From Haemaphysalis longicornis (taxonomy: Eukaryota; Arthropoda; Arachnida; Ixodida; Ixodidae), in assembly GCA_013339765.2 (NCBI GenBank), contig CM023457.1, forward strand, positions 53,965,745-54,029,744: a stretch of 64,000 nucleotides of DNA. The letters run 5' to 3'. Below are positions 33,077-44,107 of this stretch, piece after piece (positions within the stretch are counted from its first letter, which is position 1; every line of letters begins with the position of its first letter). The notes under the pieces are model-generated. The model had not been told where the DNA came from. It searched no databases and worked only from the letters and a program-made list of their open reading frames with translations. A program made the position numbers and the translations under genes.

Positions 33077-34641
33077 CATGGAGGAAAAAAAAGCTTAGGA
33101 GAGGCCCCCAGCTATCCCCGCGCATTGGCAAAAGTGTGGAGGAAGTCACGTGTTTTCGGCGGCCATTGGAAGTCGCGTTAGCAACGGCGTCCTAGCAACA
33201 GCCCGCCCGCCGTTCGCCAGTCATGGAGGAAAGGCAGCGCCTGCCTTGTCGTCCGATTGCGAAGATTGCTGCTTCGCTTTGCTGCGCTGTGGTCTTGCGG
33301 AACTCGAAAAGGATGCTGCGAGTTGCGACAGCTGCGCCGATGTGAATATGTCATTTAATTTCTACTTGCGAGTGCACCTTGTACCGCGTCAAGCTATTGC
33401 TCCGGTCGCGATCACGACGCGCCTATTGAAGTGCAGATATCGTGAACGCGCCGTCCCGTCGTACGCGCGGACACCCGTCAGGTAGATTTTCGGGAAGTGA
33501 TACACGGTGTGCAGTACGTAGGCGACTTGCAACCGAACGATTCGCAACTCAATTTTTTGGTTATCGCCGCTGCAATATATAGTTTGCTAGGCCGGCAATG
33601 CGCGGCAGTGCTTTTGCAACTGTTACAAGGTAGATTCCCAGTTGATATAATTCCATCGTCCTATTACCTTAGTAGGTGTCCGTCTGTTGACTGGAAGAGT
33701 GCTGGATCTGGAATCTGGATCTTTTTGTGGTCTCGCTCTGGATTTCGCTTTTCAACGCTTCATACTGCGAGGTTAGTGTATGAACGTTTTCAACTGATAT
33801 CACCTTGAATTTATTGACACTTAGACAAGTTGAAACTTGGCGAAAAAAAGTTTATTGACGCCACCCACCCTCTCATTTTTTTTTTACTCAATCAAACGTT
33901 TTGCCTCCTCCTCCGCCTCCTCCTCCTCCGCAAAAAATTATATCGAAGGCACGCGAACAACGGTAAAAACATTCCACAATTTTTTAGCGTGAAATCTGCA
34001 TGAAGTACTGCTTACCTATATATATAGAACGGCCGTTTAATTGACTAGTCATCTCTGGGATTGCCAGTGAAACTGCAACGCAAACTTGGGCACTTTCCAG
34101 TCCGGTAGCCGCACGGCGTTCGCCCACTGTTTGCGGCGTTCTCCATCGCTTGGGAACCTATAAACGGCGGCGATTGCAAACAAAGGATGAATGCACACCA
34201 ATGTACAGCAATACTTGTCAGCGGAATGATGCACTAACCGGTGGAAAGTGACGCCCAATTCCTTGGGTACCGATCGCGACTTGCAGCCTGGCACCGAGCA
34301 TTGCGGCATTGTTAGAGCGAGCCGCTTCGCAAACCTGCTGCGGCCACACTGAAGACGTGTAACAGTGTAACCGCGCGTTTAGGTTCACGGTCACGCGCTG
34401 CAAAACGGCCTTCTACCTGCCTATCAGCTGATTTCCGCCGGCTCGGCGCTGGCAGATGCAGACGACAAGAGAGGCGATACAGGACGGAGGAGGCGGAGAA
34501 GGTGCACCGAGAGAGAGAGGCAAAAAGAGTCCGCCAATGGCATGGAGGGCCAATGGTCCGCCATTCGACTTACAGAAATGGCGTTTCCGGCTGCGCTGGG
34601 TGTGACGTCAGGGCCTCTCCTAAGCTTTTCTTTCCTCCATG
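33077..34641. mobile_element. P-element-like transposon, non-autonomous
   Basis: 1,565 bp with TIRs of 31 bp (left CATGGAGGAAAA..., 33077-33107; right 34611-34641, about two differences). They open with CATG, as the Drosophila P element does. An exact 8-bp target duplication flanks it. TIRs of about 31 bp with an 8-bp duplication are the hallmark of the P superfamily. A THAP frame with an 81-bp intron lies on the minus strand near the right end, where a P transposase would begin if read leftward. The rest of the transposase is not recognisable, so this is an internally deleted or replaced copy that would depend on an autonomous relative. It sits 45 bp upstream (on the minus strand) of the TRAF exon. 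Confidence 0.8.
34049..34309 (-). CDS. THAP-domain N-terminus, P-transposase-like, with small intron
   Basis: Exon 1 runs from ATG 34309-34307 to 34239 (donor CCG|GTTAGT). The intron is 34158-34238 (81 bp, acceptor TTTATAG), and exon 2 runs from 34157 to 34049 or to an earlier donor. Splicing restores VTFHRFPSDGERRKQWANAVR. The THAP ligands Cys4-x4-Cys9, the FHRFP core (22-26) and Trp35 are present. The second Cys-x2-His pair is not seen in exon 2, which ends FALQFHWQSQR; a further splice (donor GTGCCC after DWK) may lead to it, or it is lost. THAP is the site-specific DNA-binding domain of P transposases. Unspliced, the frame reads through the intron without a stop, which hides the junction. 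Confidence 0.65.
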   Translation of the reverse strand: MPQCSVPGCKSRSVPKELGVTFHRLVHHSADKYCCTLVCIHPLFAIAAVYRFPSDGERRKQWANAVRLPDWKVPKFALQFHWQSQR

Positions 34642-34649
34642 CAAGTAAT

Positions 34650-35527
34650 GAACAAGCATGCCGTGTCCAGAGGAAGAAGGTATGGAAGAAGGACATATCA
34701 CTGCGTGCGCTAAACGAAAACCTAATAAGCCAGTTGGAAGAATCATGGAATAGTCATTTACAACGAGCGCTTTTTAGCCACCGAATTTTCGCCGTAGTTT
34801 GGCGCACTTGGAGTAACCGCTGGTGAGGAAAAATATTGAAAGAGTAGTCCATAATAGAGTCGAACCCCACACAGCCGTGCCGTATTCAAAGCGAGTATGG
34901 CACAGAAACGGTTGTACTGAATTTCACCGGGTTAAGGTGAAGATCAACGGTGAAAGTTCGCCATTCAAATACACACTACATACGTACTACAGCGGCTAGT
35001 AATCCTGGGATGACTGACATTTCGGGAGCACGACGACCCCAATGGGAGGCGTTGTCAAGCCTGGCCGTAAGAACTAATTTTTCGATCAGTCTATGCTCCT
35101 ATAAATGCCTACACTGCCCGTGGAAACTTACCTGTCAGGACACCCCATTACAAAGAGACGGCTTCGTATTGCAGGGCAGACACGTATAAGTTAAGGGCTG
35201 TCCTTGCACGCAAAATAGTACCACTTGAAGGCAACTAACAGGAGTTCGCCAAAATGATGGTTGAAAAGTACACCCCCCTAATTTTTACCAATATCATGGG
35301 AGCGTTGTCCATTCGGTCGATCAGCGCCGCGTGATGGAGTGAAACGGCAAACTCTCCGAGAGTAACCGCATGCGCACTAAGCAAACGCCGCTGCTGCCGC
35401 CGTCTGCTAGGCTGTTCCATGAGCAGAGGGCCACCCCCGATTTTTCTTATTCCATTATCACAGTGCCTGCCATAAACGAATTGTTTCTTCAAGACCAGGC
35501 ACGTGGTGCCACCTGGAAACCCTAATC
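34650..35527. other. No feature seen
   Basis: Domain-free short frames (for example 35235-35492 minus) without splice support. Confidence 0.4.
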
Positions 35528-35579
35528 AGCGTTGCCGAACACAAGGTTCGTTGAGCGCAAGGTTCGTTCGGCAACGCTG
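35528..35579. repeat. 13-bp inverted repeat with internal direct repeat
   Basis: AGCGTTGCCGAAC pairs with GTTCGGCAACGCT. Between them CAAGGTTCGTT occurs twice. Confidence 0.6.
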
Positions 35580-35854
35580 AGAGGGCTGGTAGCCCTCTGT
35601 GCAAGAAATGAGAAGAAACAGAACAAAAACAACAAAACCCACAAACCAAAAGCACACAAACATAGGAACAACATGCAAACAAAATAGTACAAACAACACA
35701 GCATCAGTTTGGCTTTCATGGTGGGGGCGACACACAACGCTACATGTGCAAGTGGCCATCTAGACAATTAGGTCCTGACCCTTACCCCACCACGAGACTG
35801 CTCAGAGTCGAAGAAAAACGCCGTGGATTTACCACGAAGAGAAAAAGCTTCTAG

Positions 35855-35912
35855 AAGAAAACAAGGCACACAAAAAAAGAGAGGCACACAAAAAACAAGG
35901 CACACAAAAAAA
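35855..35912. repeat. Short tandem repeat, GGCACACAAAAAA units
   Basis: Four imperfect units of about 15 bp. It directly precedes the hairpin at 35913. Confidence 0.7.
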
Positions 35913-36007
35913 GCCGCCGCTCGTCCAACTTTCGCGCCTGCCGCAGGTCGCTGCCTCATGGGCCGCTCGGCAATGGCACCAGGCGCGAAAGTTGGACGAG
36001 CGGCGGC
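35913..36007. repeat. Perfect 28-bp inverted repeat, 39-nt loop
   Basis: 35913-35940 is the exact reverse complement of 35980-36007 (GCCGCCGCTCGTCCAACTTT outward end). GC-rich and very stable; miRNA-precursor-like in size, but also consistent with a small foldback element. Confidence 0.85.
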
Positions 36008-36388
36008 GATGACTCGAAATGGCCGCCGCCCGTCGTTTGTTATGTGTGCAGTAACATGTTTCATAATTGAACGAAGAAAACATGTAGGTAATACAAGTAT
36101 GTTTTCTGGTGTCGAATTGTTGTCTTTGTGGCGATATTAATTGGAGTGTTACACAAACATTCTTTTTGCTTTGCGTTTATTCAAAATTCATATGAGGACG
36201 TCCTTGATTCAAAGTCATGAAAACACATGTACTACACTTATATATTGCACATACATTTTATGTACACAGTATTGGACTAAGCAAAAATATGACATATGCA
36301 AATTTAGGCATACCATATTATAATAGGAGAAAACGTGCTACATACTCATTTACAATAACACGGTTAGGCGGGCTAGTTGGTATTCTGA

Positions 36389-36498
36389 ATTCATGGCTGT
36401 AACTTTTGCGCAAATTTAGATGGAGACAGATACAGGTCTTCATGTCCCTTTTTGTATCTGTCTCCGTCTAAAGTTGCGCAAAAGTTACAGCCATGAAT
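36389..36498. repeat. 45-bp inverted repeat, 20-nt loop
   Basis: 36389-36433 pairs with 36454-36498 with two mismatches (outer end ATTCATGGCTGTAACTTTTG). Stem length and near-perfect pairing are stronger than usual for an animal pre-miRNA, closer to an endogenous-siRNA hairpin or a young foldback MITE. Confidence 0.85.
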
Positions 36499-37587
36499 AT
36501 ACATTTAGGTACACAATACTTGATTACGAAAGAACTTCGAAAGTTTTATTCCTACACAGTTCTATTCCCTACACACGGGAGGAGAAAAGAACTTGAAAGT
36601 TCCACTCAATTGTATACTTATTTCTTGGGCTCACCTCGAGACAGGAATGTTCTTTAGACGTTAAAAAATTCGTTTCAGTTCAGAGACACAATAATTGGGA
36701 ACCTATATCTTAAAAGACAGCACGCACACGTATGCTTCAAGCCCTGCCTTTCGGGCGAGTTAAAGCAAACTCTGAAAGAAAGCGTTGACCCGCCCATTAA
36801 CCTGCATACACTTCCGAGAAATCATGTTCACACCAACAAAATGCAGCCATAAAAAACTGTTGCAACACAATGACCGCACTGTAGACACTCATTGCTGGAT
36901 TATATCTACGTACAAAAACAATGCGCGACCATGTGCACGTCGTACAACACAGAACACAAATCGAACGCACCCGTCCTTTCTTTTAATGGCGCGTGAATTA
37001 AGAGTCTGCTCACCGGGGGTGGGAGGGAAGGCGGGAGGGAGGGGGGGAGAAGACACCCAGAAAAAATGCTTTCCTGTATTGTAAGCCGCAAGATATCGGC
37101 CAGGTTGTTACACGCTACCCTCTAGCTCGTGTCTGGGCAGCGCCTCTTATCTCATCCTGTCCGATACGGCATGAACATTCTAACTTCAGAACTATGGAAC
37201 ACCAAACCCACTAGCGATAAGATGACAAGGCGCGGGCGCGCAGTTTAGATTGAGCAGCACAGCCGGCAATGCTACTTGGTTTTATTATTTTTAATGAGCG
37301 AAACGCTTGCAATGGCGGCTGCAGACAACGCATGTATTTCGGTTTGGCCTTCCACTGCTTCATGTGAAAATCGACTTGCATTGAACACCGCGGTGTTACG
37401 TCAGATTTTTGGGAGCACTGAAGCAACGCTTGGCAGTAGTTTCGCCGCAAATATACGTTTTGGAGCAATACGGTGGAGGAAAAAATGCTTCGGGCGCAGC
37501 ACCTCCCCGCCACCAATCGCTGTGGTAGAATGTACGCCGTGAACGACAAGAAGCGCGTACAGTTGAGCTTGCCTTCTTTGTGGGCAG
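36499..37587. other. No gene called
   Basis: The 143-codon minus frame 37211-37642 overlaps a better-supported exon on the plus strand and has no domain. It is GGGA-rich near 37015-37050. Confidence 0.35.
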
Positions 37588-37785
37588 GTGCGTCGTGATG
37601 ACATTGGATGGATTGAGGAGAGTCACCGGAGGAAGCGTCCAATGAAGCTCGACTTGGGGCCCAAACCTAGAATCATACCTGCTGCACGAAACAACAAAAA
37701 ATACCTTGATAACTATACTGAATTGACGTTCCAGCAGTTACTAAGGCAATCAAAAAACGGCAATGCCACCACAACCACAAATTGA
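37588..37785 (+). CDS. Candidate terminal exon, unknown protein
   Basis: A pyrimidine-rich acceptor (CTTGCCTTCTTTGTGGGCAG, ending 37587) opens a 65-codon frame to TGA 37783-37785. The peptide is basic and mixed in composition (RRKRPMKLDLGPKPRIIPAA, then ELTFQQLLRQ), unlike the low-complexity shadow frames nearby. I do not recognise the family and found no partner exon. It could be the last exon of a host gene whose other exons lie to the left, or a retroelement end. Confidence 0.3.
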   Translation: MRRDDIGWIEESHRRKRPMKLDLGPKPRIIPAARNNKKYLDNYTELTFQQLLRQSKNGNATTTTN

Positions 37786-38408
37786 TCTTGCGAGCAAGAG
37801 TGTGCGTGCCAAAGACGCGTTTACTTCTACTAAAACTTTGCGTACCTGCACAGCTGGGATATATTTGCACATTAGTTTCCACTCCAACACGAGTGACATG
37901 TCTCATTAACTTCTCGTTACATGCGCGAAATATTTTAAAAACAGAAGAGTGCAATCGGTTGGATTTTAAGGAATTCACTATAACTTGTACAAAGCTAATT
38001 TGCTTACCTGTCGTCTTTGGAGAAGGCGAGAAACTTGTCCGAACTGTACCGCCCTGTGTTGCGGCACCAACGCTCCTTCCTCCGCTGCCCCATATTTAGA
38101 ATACATTCGAATGTATTTTATAATGCAGCGAAACTTTCAGCCCGTGGAGGCGTTTAGGCAACCCGCGCAACCCTTCGCACGCCGGCTCGCTCACGCACGT
38201 ACCGAATTGGCCCGCCGTGCTCGCCGAGAAAGAAAAAAAAAAATATTGGCGCCGGTGAGCTGTTGCGCATGCGTGAGGAGGCGCGGAAGTGTTGACGGTG
38301 TGGAAAGAAAGAAACGCTGAGGGAAAGGGAAGGGCCACGCCGCAGCACCGTGCCGCTAGGATCGCCACAATTTCGGAAACCGAAACTAGCCAAAGTCGCC
38401 GACCAGTG
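37786..38408. other. No feature seen
   Basis: Domain-free frames only. Confidence 0.4.
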
Positions 38409-39104
38409 GTACAGTCATGGACTATTCAAATACAAACCGCGCAGCGCACGGCCGAAGATACCGGTGCCGTCACGTGGCAGCGGCCGTGGAAGACGCACAG
38501 ACATGCGCAGTTGAGATGACGGGAGCGAGGCTGCGTGTCCCACTGCGACATGTTGACCTCTGCTCGCTCGCATGATTGCCTTGTCGCCATGGCGCAAGAG
38601 CGCTGAAAACAATTGTTAGCGATGCGGCTCGAGAGTATCTGCGGCCACTGTGCGCTCGGCTCACAGGAGCGCCTGCTCCCCGTGTGTGCCGGTGTCACAT
38701 TGCCGACATAGCTTTGCATGTGGAATGCAGTAACTCGAGCAAATAACGATGGACAGCTGGGTCACGCCCAAACCATGCTCACTAATGGCTGCTCCGCAGA
38801 TTTCTACAAGCACTGAGGTGCCTGCCAAAAAAACAACGAAAACATAGGGTCGCCAAAACTGTTGTGCAAGGGCAACTGGCCTATTAGAATGGTCGGACCT
38901 GCATATCTTCTTAATTTTTGGAAATTTTAAAATTCTGCCAGTAATTTTCCGAGCCCACACAATGCTTGCAGTAAATGTATATGATTCGAGACGAACTATG
39001 GTGGTATAGCTATTGTTTACTACAAGCACCGAATCCACCAAGTGACTCAGCCATGACTCGATCCGTCGAAAAAATATTGAGAAGTAGACGCAGTAAGCCT
39101 AAGT

Positions 39105-39106
<2 letters not shown>

Positions 39107-39136
<30 letters not shown>
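39107..39136. repeat. (ATC)n microsatellite
   Basis: About ten ATC units, directly joined to the left end of the MITE at 39136. Confidence 0.9.
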
Positions 39137-39137
<1 letters not shown>

Positions 39138-39610
39138 CCCTCGCGAGGGGCACGATCAAATGCAGAGCATTTCCGGGGGCGCACGACGTTAAGTAGTCGA
39201 CGGCAACTGCTGACGAGAGAGCGCGGCGATGAGTGCGTTCCAAGCCTCGCCGACACCCGCCTTTATCACGCCACGATCGCGCCACGCGCGCGCCGATGCT
39301 GACGTCACGATCACGTTAGCGTTTAGTGTTTGGGGAGTTGGTGGTAGTGAATGCGTTGTATCAGTAGCTTCTTGACGTAGTTTGAATGAGTCAAGGATAT
39401 AAGGCGCGTTCGTAGCCTTTCATTCTGTGTCGGCTTGTGGCGCAGTGGGTAGAGCACCATGTACCTTGCGTTCCGCCCGCAGGGTCGTTGGGATCGAAAC
39501 AGGCGCCGGTAAGTATTATTTTTTTTATATAGTGTAGGGGGAGGGGTGCGGACTACTACGGACAACTAGAACGGGTGACATCGTGAGTTAAAGAAATGCT
39601 CTGCATTTAA
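39136..39610 (+). mobile_element. tRNA-like-containing MITE, copy A
   Basis: The left end CCCCTCGCGAGGGGCACGAT includes AAATGCAGAGCATTTC; the right end is GAAATGCTCTGCATTTAAA, giving inverted ends. Inside, about 39433-39509 is tRNA-like: box-A-like TGGCGCAGTGG and box-B-like GGGATCGAAAC. Inserted in the long-TIR element. The copy at 43662-44030 has a shorter middle. Confidence 0.65.
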
Positions 39611-40105
39611 AGGCGCATTCTTGTTCGCGGCCGGCTCATTGTTCAATTCCCAAGCCACTGCACCACGAACGCAAAACAACGCAGTGCCGCCAGAAGTTAG
39701 GCGGCATGCATTTATTTTTTCTGTCCAGTTCCGTGCGCTGGTTTTCTTCAAGAAAGCATGATTAGCTCAACAGTATGCCTTGCGAGAAGCGTGCACGCGT
39801 TTTCCCGCGCAAGCACTGGCCGCAGCTGCAAGCAATTACGCGCCGCATGCTCTCAACGCGACTAACACGCTTCAGCTGCAGCGGCGGTAGTACTTTCAGT
39901 GCTTGCAGCGCTCTTGCGGCATGGGCGACAAGGCAAGCATGCGAGCGAGCACAGGGCAAACATATCGCAGTGGGACACGCAGCCTCGCTCCCGTAATCTC
40001 AACTGCGCATGTCCGTGCGTTTTCCACGGGCCTCTGCCAGGTGACGGCACCGGTATCTTCGGCCGTGCGCTCCGCGGTTCGTATTTGAATTGTCCATGAC
40101 GGTAC

Positions 40106-40840
40106 ATCCCCTTGCCACTGCATCTGAATTGACCTTGTGCCCCACGCTGCTTAGCTACCTTTAGCGGTAGCGAAACGGCCTTGCAAGATAAGAACAGCGA
40201 AGATAGTTCTATGCGCGGGCGCGTACCCTCGCGTATTTTGCTGGGAACAACTCGATAAGGCGCTGGCATGCCGATCGGTCGTCGCTTTCGCTATACTATT
40301 AAAAGTTGGGAGGCTGTACAGGCTTCGTACCCACGCGTATTTTTCCCGAAAAAAGCCATTCGTTGAACGAGGAGGGTTCGCATGACAATCGATCATGTCG
40401 CCCTTTCTACGCTGCCACTTTCTCGACATCAGCATAAAACGAAGCTGTCAATCGTCGCTGTCCAAATAATTAGTTCACACCCGGAAAAGCACGCGCCACT
40501 TGCGCGGGTAGTGGCTGGCTGCGAATGAAGCTCACGAGCTCCCGCACTTCGGATGTTAGTAATTTCAGCGTTAAGTGTGTATCGGACATTTATTCAGAGT
40601 GGGAAAACAGGAATAATTAGGCTGCCGTTCTCATTTCGTTAATATTAAAACAGCATATACGAAACAATGAAAACGAACGACGAGATAACGGGGCGGACTG
40701 GGCGCTAATATATGGTTTAACTGATCGTCAGAGCTGTGGCAAATCCAACAGAGCAGCATTACATCGTAGTAATGTTTGCAAAACCATTTATAAACATGTG
40801 CAGAGACGAATTGAGCCAATACAGTTTACAATCGCTGGTA
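40106..40840. other. No feature seen
   Basis: Domain-free frames only (for example 40151-40435 minus). Confidence 0.4.
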
Positions 40841-40926
40841 CTACTGTTTCTTTTTTTGTGTTGTGTGTACCTTACCCAGCCCTCATGTAATGCCCCTTCT
40901 CCATGGGACCTTTGAGGTAACGAAAA

Positions 40927-40969
<43 letters not shown>

Positions 40970-40972
40970 ATA
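40841..40972 (+). mobile_element. LINE 3' UTR end with (AAAT)n tail
   Basis: GTGTACCTTACCCAGCCCTC, then CATGTAATGCCCC and GGGACCTTTGAGGTAA, leads into about 12 AAAT units (40925-40972). This resembles the 3' end of a tick CR1/RTE-type LINE. No coding part remains. Confidence 0.55.
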
Positions 40973-41583
40973 TTGCATCTGCTTCGCCTGCCAAGATGCG
41001 AAGCAGACTATAGTGATAAAGTATTTACAGAAAGCATGAACACAGCTTAAGACCCCAAATAAATAATTTTCACCTAATATCACAAAAAACGGAGAATACA
41101 TCATCTAGTTTGGAATATGTAATAATTTTTAAATATGTACGGGACGGCCCGCTCTATCTGGCGCCGTGAGCAAAATGCAGGGCTTCCACTTTTTTTTCTT
41201 CATAACCCCAAGAAATATTCCTCAGATTAAACAGTCTAACGCATCAGTTTCCGTCAAAGTAAAATTTATCAATCACGGCACTTTTGGCAGCATTTTTTTA
41301 ACAAAAACTTCGTTTGCGTCACCCCAAAGTCGTTGCCGGCCATGCCATGCCAAACTTCCGGCCGATTTACCGGGTATGGCGGCACCCATGGAGACACGGA
41401 GCGCTTTCGAAGAATCACGCAGGCACTAGTGCCAGATTCCCACTCTATATAAGCTAGTGGGAAACTATGCTTCCCATCGCCAGCCGCTTCCGTTCACCTT
41501 GCGATTCCTTTGTGCGAACCGTAGAGTTTTTGCTGTGACGGCGCTGCCGTTCTTTTGGAGCGCCGTTGGCTTGGCTTAAATTT
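40973..41583. other. No feature seen
   Basis: Short domain-free frames. Confidence 0.4.
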
Positions 41584-41894
41584 GATTGGATTGGATTTGG
41601 ATTGGATTGGATTGGATTAAAGTGGATTGTGTTGGATTGTGTTGCGTCATAGCCGCGGCAGACGCACTGGCGCCGGCGCGTGCCCAGGTGTGCGCCTCAA
41701 TTGCGCAGTAGCCAACTCTGACGCTGCGCCGGAGCCGCTTGATAGCGGTTTCGCATGGCTAGTGAAGAGCCGTGCTGAGCATGCGCGAGGAGCAGTGACT
41801 AAACAGGACTGGACTGGACTGGAGTGGACTGGACTGGATTAGACTGAATTGGACTGGACTGGACTGGGCTAGACTGGACTGGATTGGACTGGAT
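41584..41894 (+). repeat. Pentanucleotide arrays TTGGA and GGACT
   Basis: Two pentamer-type arrays, (GGATT)-like at 41584-41640 and (GGACT)-like at 41805-41894, flank about 165 bp of unique-looking DNA. The flank GTTGCGTCATAGCCGCGGCA at 41641 is shared, in reverse complement, with the array at 10740-10863. Confidence 0.75.
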
Positions 41895-42050
41895 TACTGA
41901 ACCTTAGCTCACGCTACTTATTTCCTGGCATAGCAGAGCTAAGCCACTACTAATTTTTTTTCTTTATTGCCGGACTTCGACATGCACAAAACCAACCCAT
42001 TGCAACGCAAGATGTCTCGAGTTAATACAAAGCCACAAACCCAGAAATTT

Positions 42051-42094
42051 TGGTCTGTCTGTATGTCTATCTGCCTGTCCGTTTGTCTGTCTGT
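42051..42094. repeat. Imperfect (GTCT)n
   Basis: Broken GTCT units, directly left of the duplicated block copy 1. Confidence 0.7.
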
Positions 42095-42104
42095 GACTCA
42101 ATTC

Positions 42105-42780
42105 AGCCACCCGGTCAAAGTAATACAAGGCCTGCGCAATAGTCTTATATAGTCACAGCTAAATCTACCCGTCTAAGTCCGGTGTAATGTTCATACTTGT
42201 CAACATTGTTGAAGGGAGTACAAGGCGTTACGCAAATATAAGACAACAAATCAATACAGAAGTGATATTTGCAGTGTTCCTTTATAAAAAAATCAAACAT
42301 GCTTGACTTTGCGAAATTAAATACTTCATCAACTGCAGAAAAAGAATTCACTCCGCCGTCGCCTGCTGTCGCCAGCGCCACTATAGCTTCTGGCGCCATT
42401 TTAAGAAATCAACCGGCAACAGTTACGCAAAGTTCCACTAGACAGGTTCCACGTTCTGCTTGCAACGCATGTGGCGTAGGTCACCGTGGTTCAATCAACG
42501 TTAAGTAGGGCACCTCGATTCACGGGCGTCTCCGCCGTACGGCAGCGTTGGCATCGAGACACCCGGCCTGGAGCAGTGGAACGCGGTAAATTTAAAATGA
42601 TTTAGGCCAACCTTTGTCGTCTTTACCTTTTTGAGGAGCGCGACGCAAGAGGAACAACATGAGAGGTGAGCGGGAAAGCGTAGGGAGGCATTTACATGGC
42701 AAATAGTGGATGAATACTATCGTCTTTGTCGACATTCCAACGAAAGGAGCAGATACCGCGGCCAATTTGAGACTATAGTC
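42105..42780 (+). repeat. Duplicated block, copy 1
   Basis: Matches 44108-44770 in the same orientation with moderate divergence throughout. Shared markers are ATGTTCATACTTGTCAA, TATAGCTTCTGGCG, GGTTCCACGTTC and AAGGAGCAGATAC. Non-coding; unclassified repeat or old segmental duplication. Confidence 0.7.
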
Positions 42781-42823
42781 TTTCTTGGGATACTTAAACG
42801 CAGAAGAAGAAGACATTTTGGTT

Positions 42824-42858
42824 GGTCTGTCTGTCTTCTGTCTTCTGTCTGTCTGTCC

Positions 42859-42895
<37 letters not shown>

Positions 42896-42898
42896 GCT
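42824..42898. repeat. (TGTC)n microsatellite
   Basis: About 16 near-perfect GTCT units. The Cys/Leu/Ser-rich frames crossing it are artefacts. Confidence 0.9.
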
Positions 42899-43379
42899 GT
42901 GTGAAAAGAGAATTTATTATAACCCACATATCAGGGCGCAGCGACTAGTGGTAACAGCGCTGCTGTACAGACACGATATTATCCAGTTAGTTTTCATTCA
43001 TCATGGTCATACTACACACTACACAACAATTGTACGGGATGGGCAACAAGCTACTAGTAAATAGTTCACCGAGAGTTCACCAGCTAACAGAAAGAGTTCA
43101 TGAACTATGCTGACCTCAATACGGCACAAGAGAAAAGCTCAGGAGGTTGCTCCTGGCCAAAATAGAGAGCGTAGACCAGTGCAAAACAAGTTGACGTTAC
43201 GTACTTGACGTGTCTCGTCTCTCTCTCAACCCCAACTACCCAAGCCCCAACTACCCAACCCCCACTGCCAACCCCTACTACCAACAACTACTACCAACTA
43301 CCACAACCTGCGCGACGTGAGCGACCCCGAATGCTCTGCATTTACTCGTGTCCCTCGCGCGGGGGCATGGGTAGTTCTT
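42899..43379. other. No gene; element end near 43330
   Basis: ATGCTCTGCATTTACTCGTG at about 43330 is an inverted match to the left end of the MITE at 43662. A CCCAACTACC-type low-complexity stretch lies at 43225-43310. Confidence 0.45.
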
Positions 43380-43485
43380 TTTGCTTTCCGCTTCGATCAG
43401 AAAGCGGCCGCCGCGGCCGGGAATCGAACCCGCGACCTCGTGCTCAGCAGCGCAACGCCTTAGCCCCTGAGCCACCGCGGCGGGT
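43380..43485 (-). mobile_element. Ruka-like tRNA-derived SINE head, best preserved copy
   Basis: On the minus strand it reads CCGCCGCGGTGGCTCAGGGG, then a tRNA-like body with box A TGGCTCAGGGG (plus 43464-43474) and perfect box B GGTTCGATTCC (plus 43420-43430), then CGGCCGCGGCGGCC. This is the tRNA-Ser-like head known from tick Ruka SINEs. The body is truncated. Confidence 0.75.
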
Positions 43486-43661
43486 AAAAAAACGGGAAAT
43501 AAAAACATAAAAATGTTGGGGGTTGGGGATTGAAAACTAGCTCGAAATTGCTCCTCCGCTAAAGAAATTTCAAATCGCGCGCCATCAGCCGCAAAGGGTT
43601 CGCACAACATCCGACAGATGGCGACGAGTGTACTGGCCAGTAGGAAGACGCAGTGAAACAT

Positions 43662-44030
43662 CCCCCTCGCGAGGGGCACGATCAAATGCAGAGCATTTCC
43701 GTGGGCGCACGACGTTAAGTAGTTTGCGTTACGTTAATGTTGTTGCACTTGTGGCAACTGCTGACGAGAGAGCGCTCGTCAGCAGTAATTTGAATGAGTC
43801 AACGATATAAGGCGCGTTCGTAGCGTCCCGTTCTGTGTCGGCTTTGTGGCGCAGTGGTTAGAGCACCATGTACATTGCGTTCCGCCCGCAGGGTCGAGGG
43901 ATCGAAACCTGGCGCCGGATAGTATTTTCTTTTATATAGTGTAGGGGGAGGGGTGCGGACAACGACGGTGCGGACTACGACGGGACAACGCGGGTGACAT
44001 CGTGAGTTACTGAAATGCTCTGCATTTAAA
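43662..44030 (+). mobile_element. tRNA-like-containing MITE, copy B
   Basis: Same ends as 39136-39610 (left CCCCTCGCGAGGGGCACGAT; right GAAATGCTCTGCATTTAAA). The tRNA-like part, about 43838-43919, has TGGCGCAGTGG and GGATCGAAACCTGGC. Confidence 0.7.
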
Positions 44031-44107
44031 AGGAAAGATTCCTCCCATAGAGCTGCCAACTCCTGCTCCAAGTTACTCATGAGAATCGACCTGTCTGTTA
44101 CTCGAGT

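Larger units (their letters stand above)
38409..40105. mobile_element. DNA element with about 200-bp TIRs, copy 2, interrupted
   Basis: The same family as 29036-30182, with tip GTACAGTCATGGACTATTC and complementary right tip. The interior runs in the opposite orientation: the minus frames 39566-39751 and 38661-39041 match plus frames of copy 1 (for example ELNNEPAANKNA and YTTIVRLESYTFTASIVWAR). A nested insertion of about 0.55 kb (about 39058-39612) contains an (ATC)n tract and a tRNA-like MITE. Confidence 0.7.

Noticed and set aside
39107..39136. (ATC)n as the tail of an antisense RTE-type LINE like 30700-31052
   Set aside because: No LINE coding sequence lies on the expected side; a MITE end does.
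42824..42898. Cys-rich secreted peptide reading SVCLSVCLSV
   Set aside because: Direct translation of a GTCT microsatellite.
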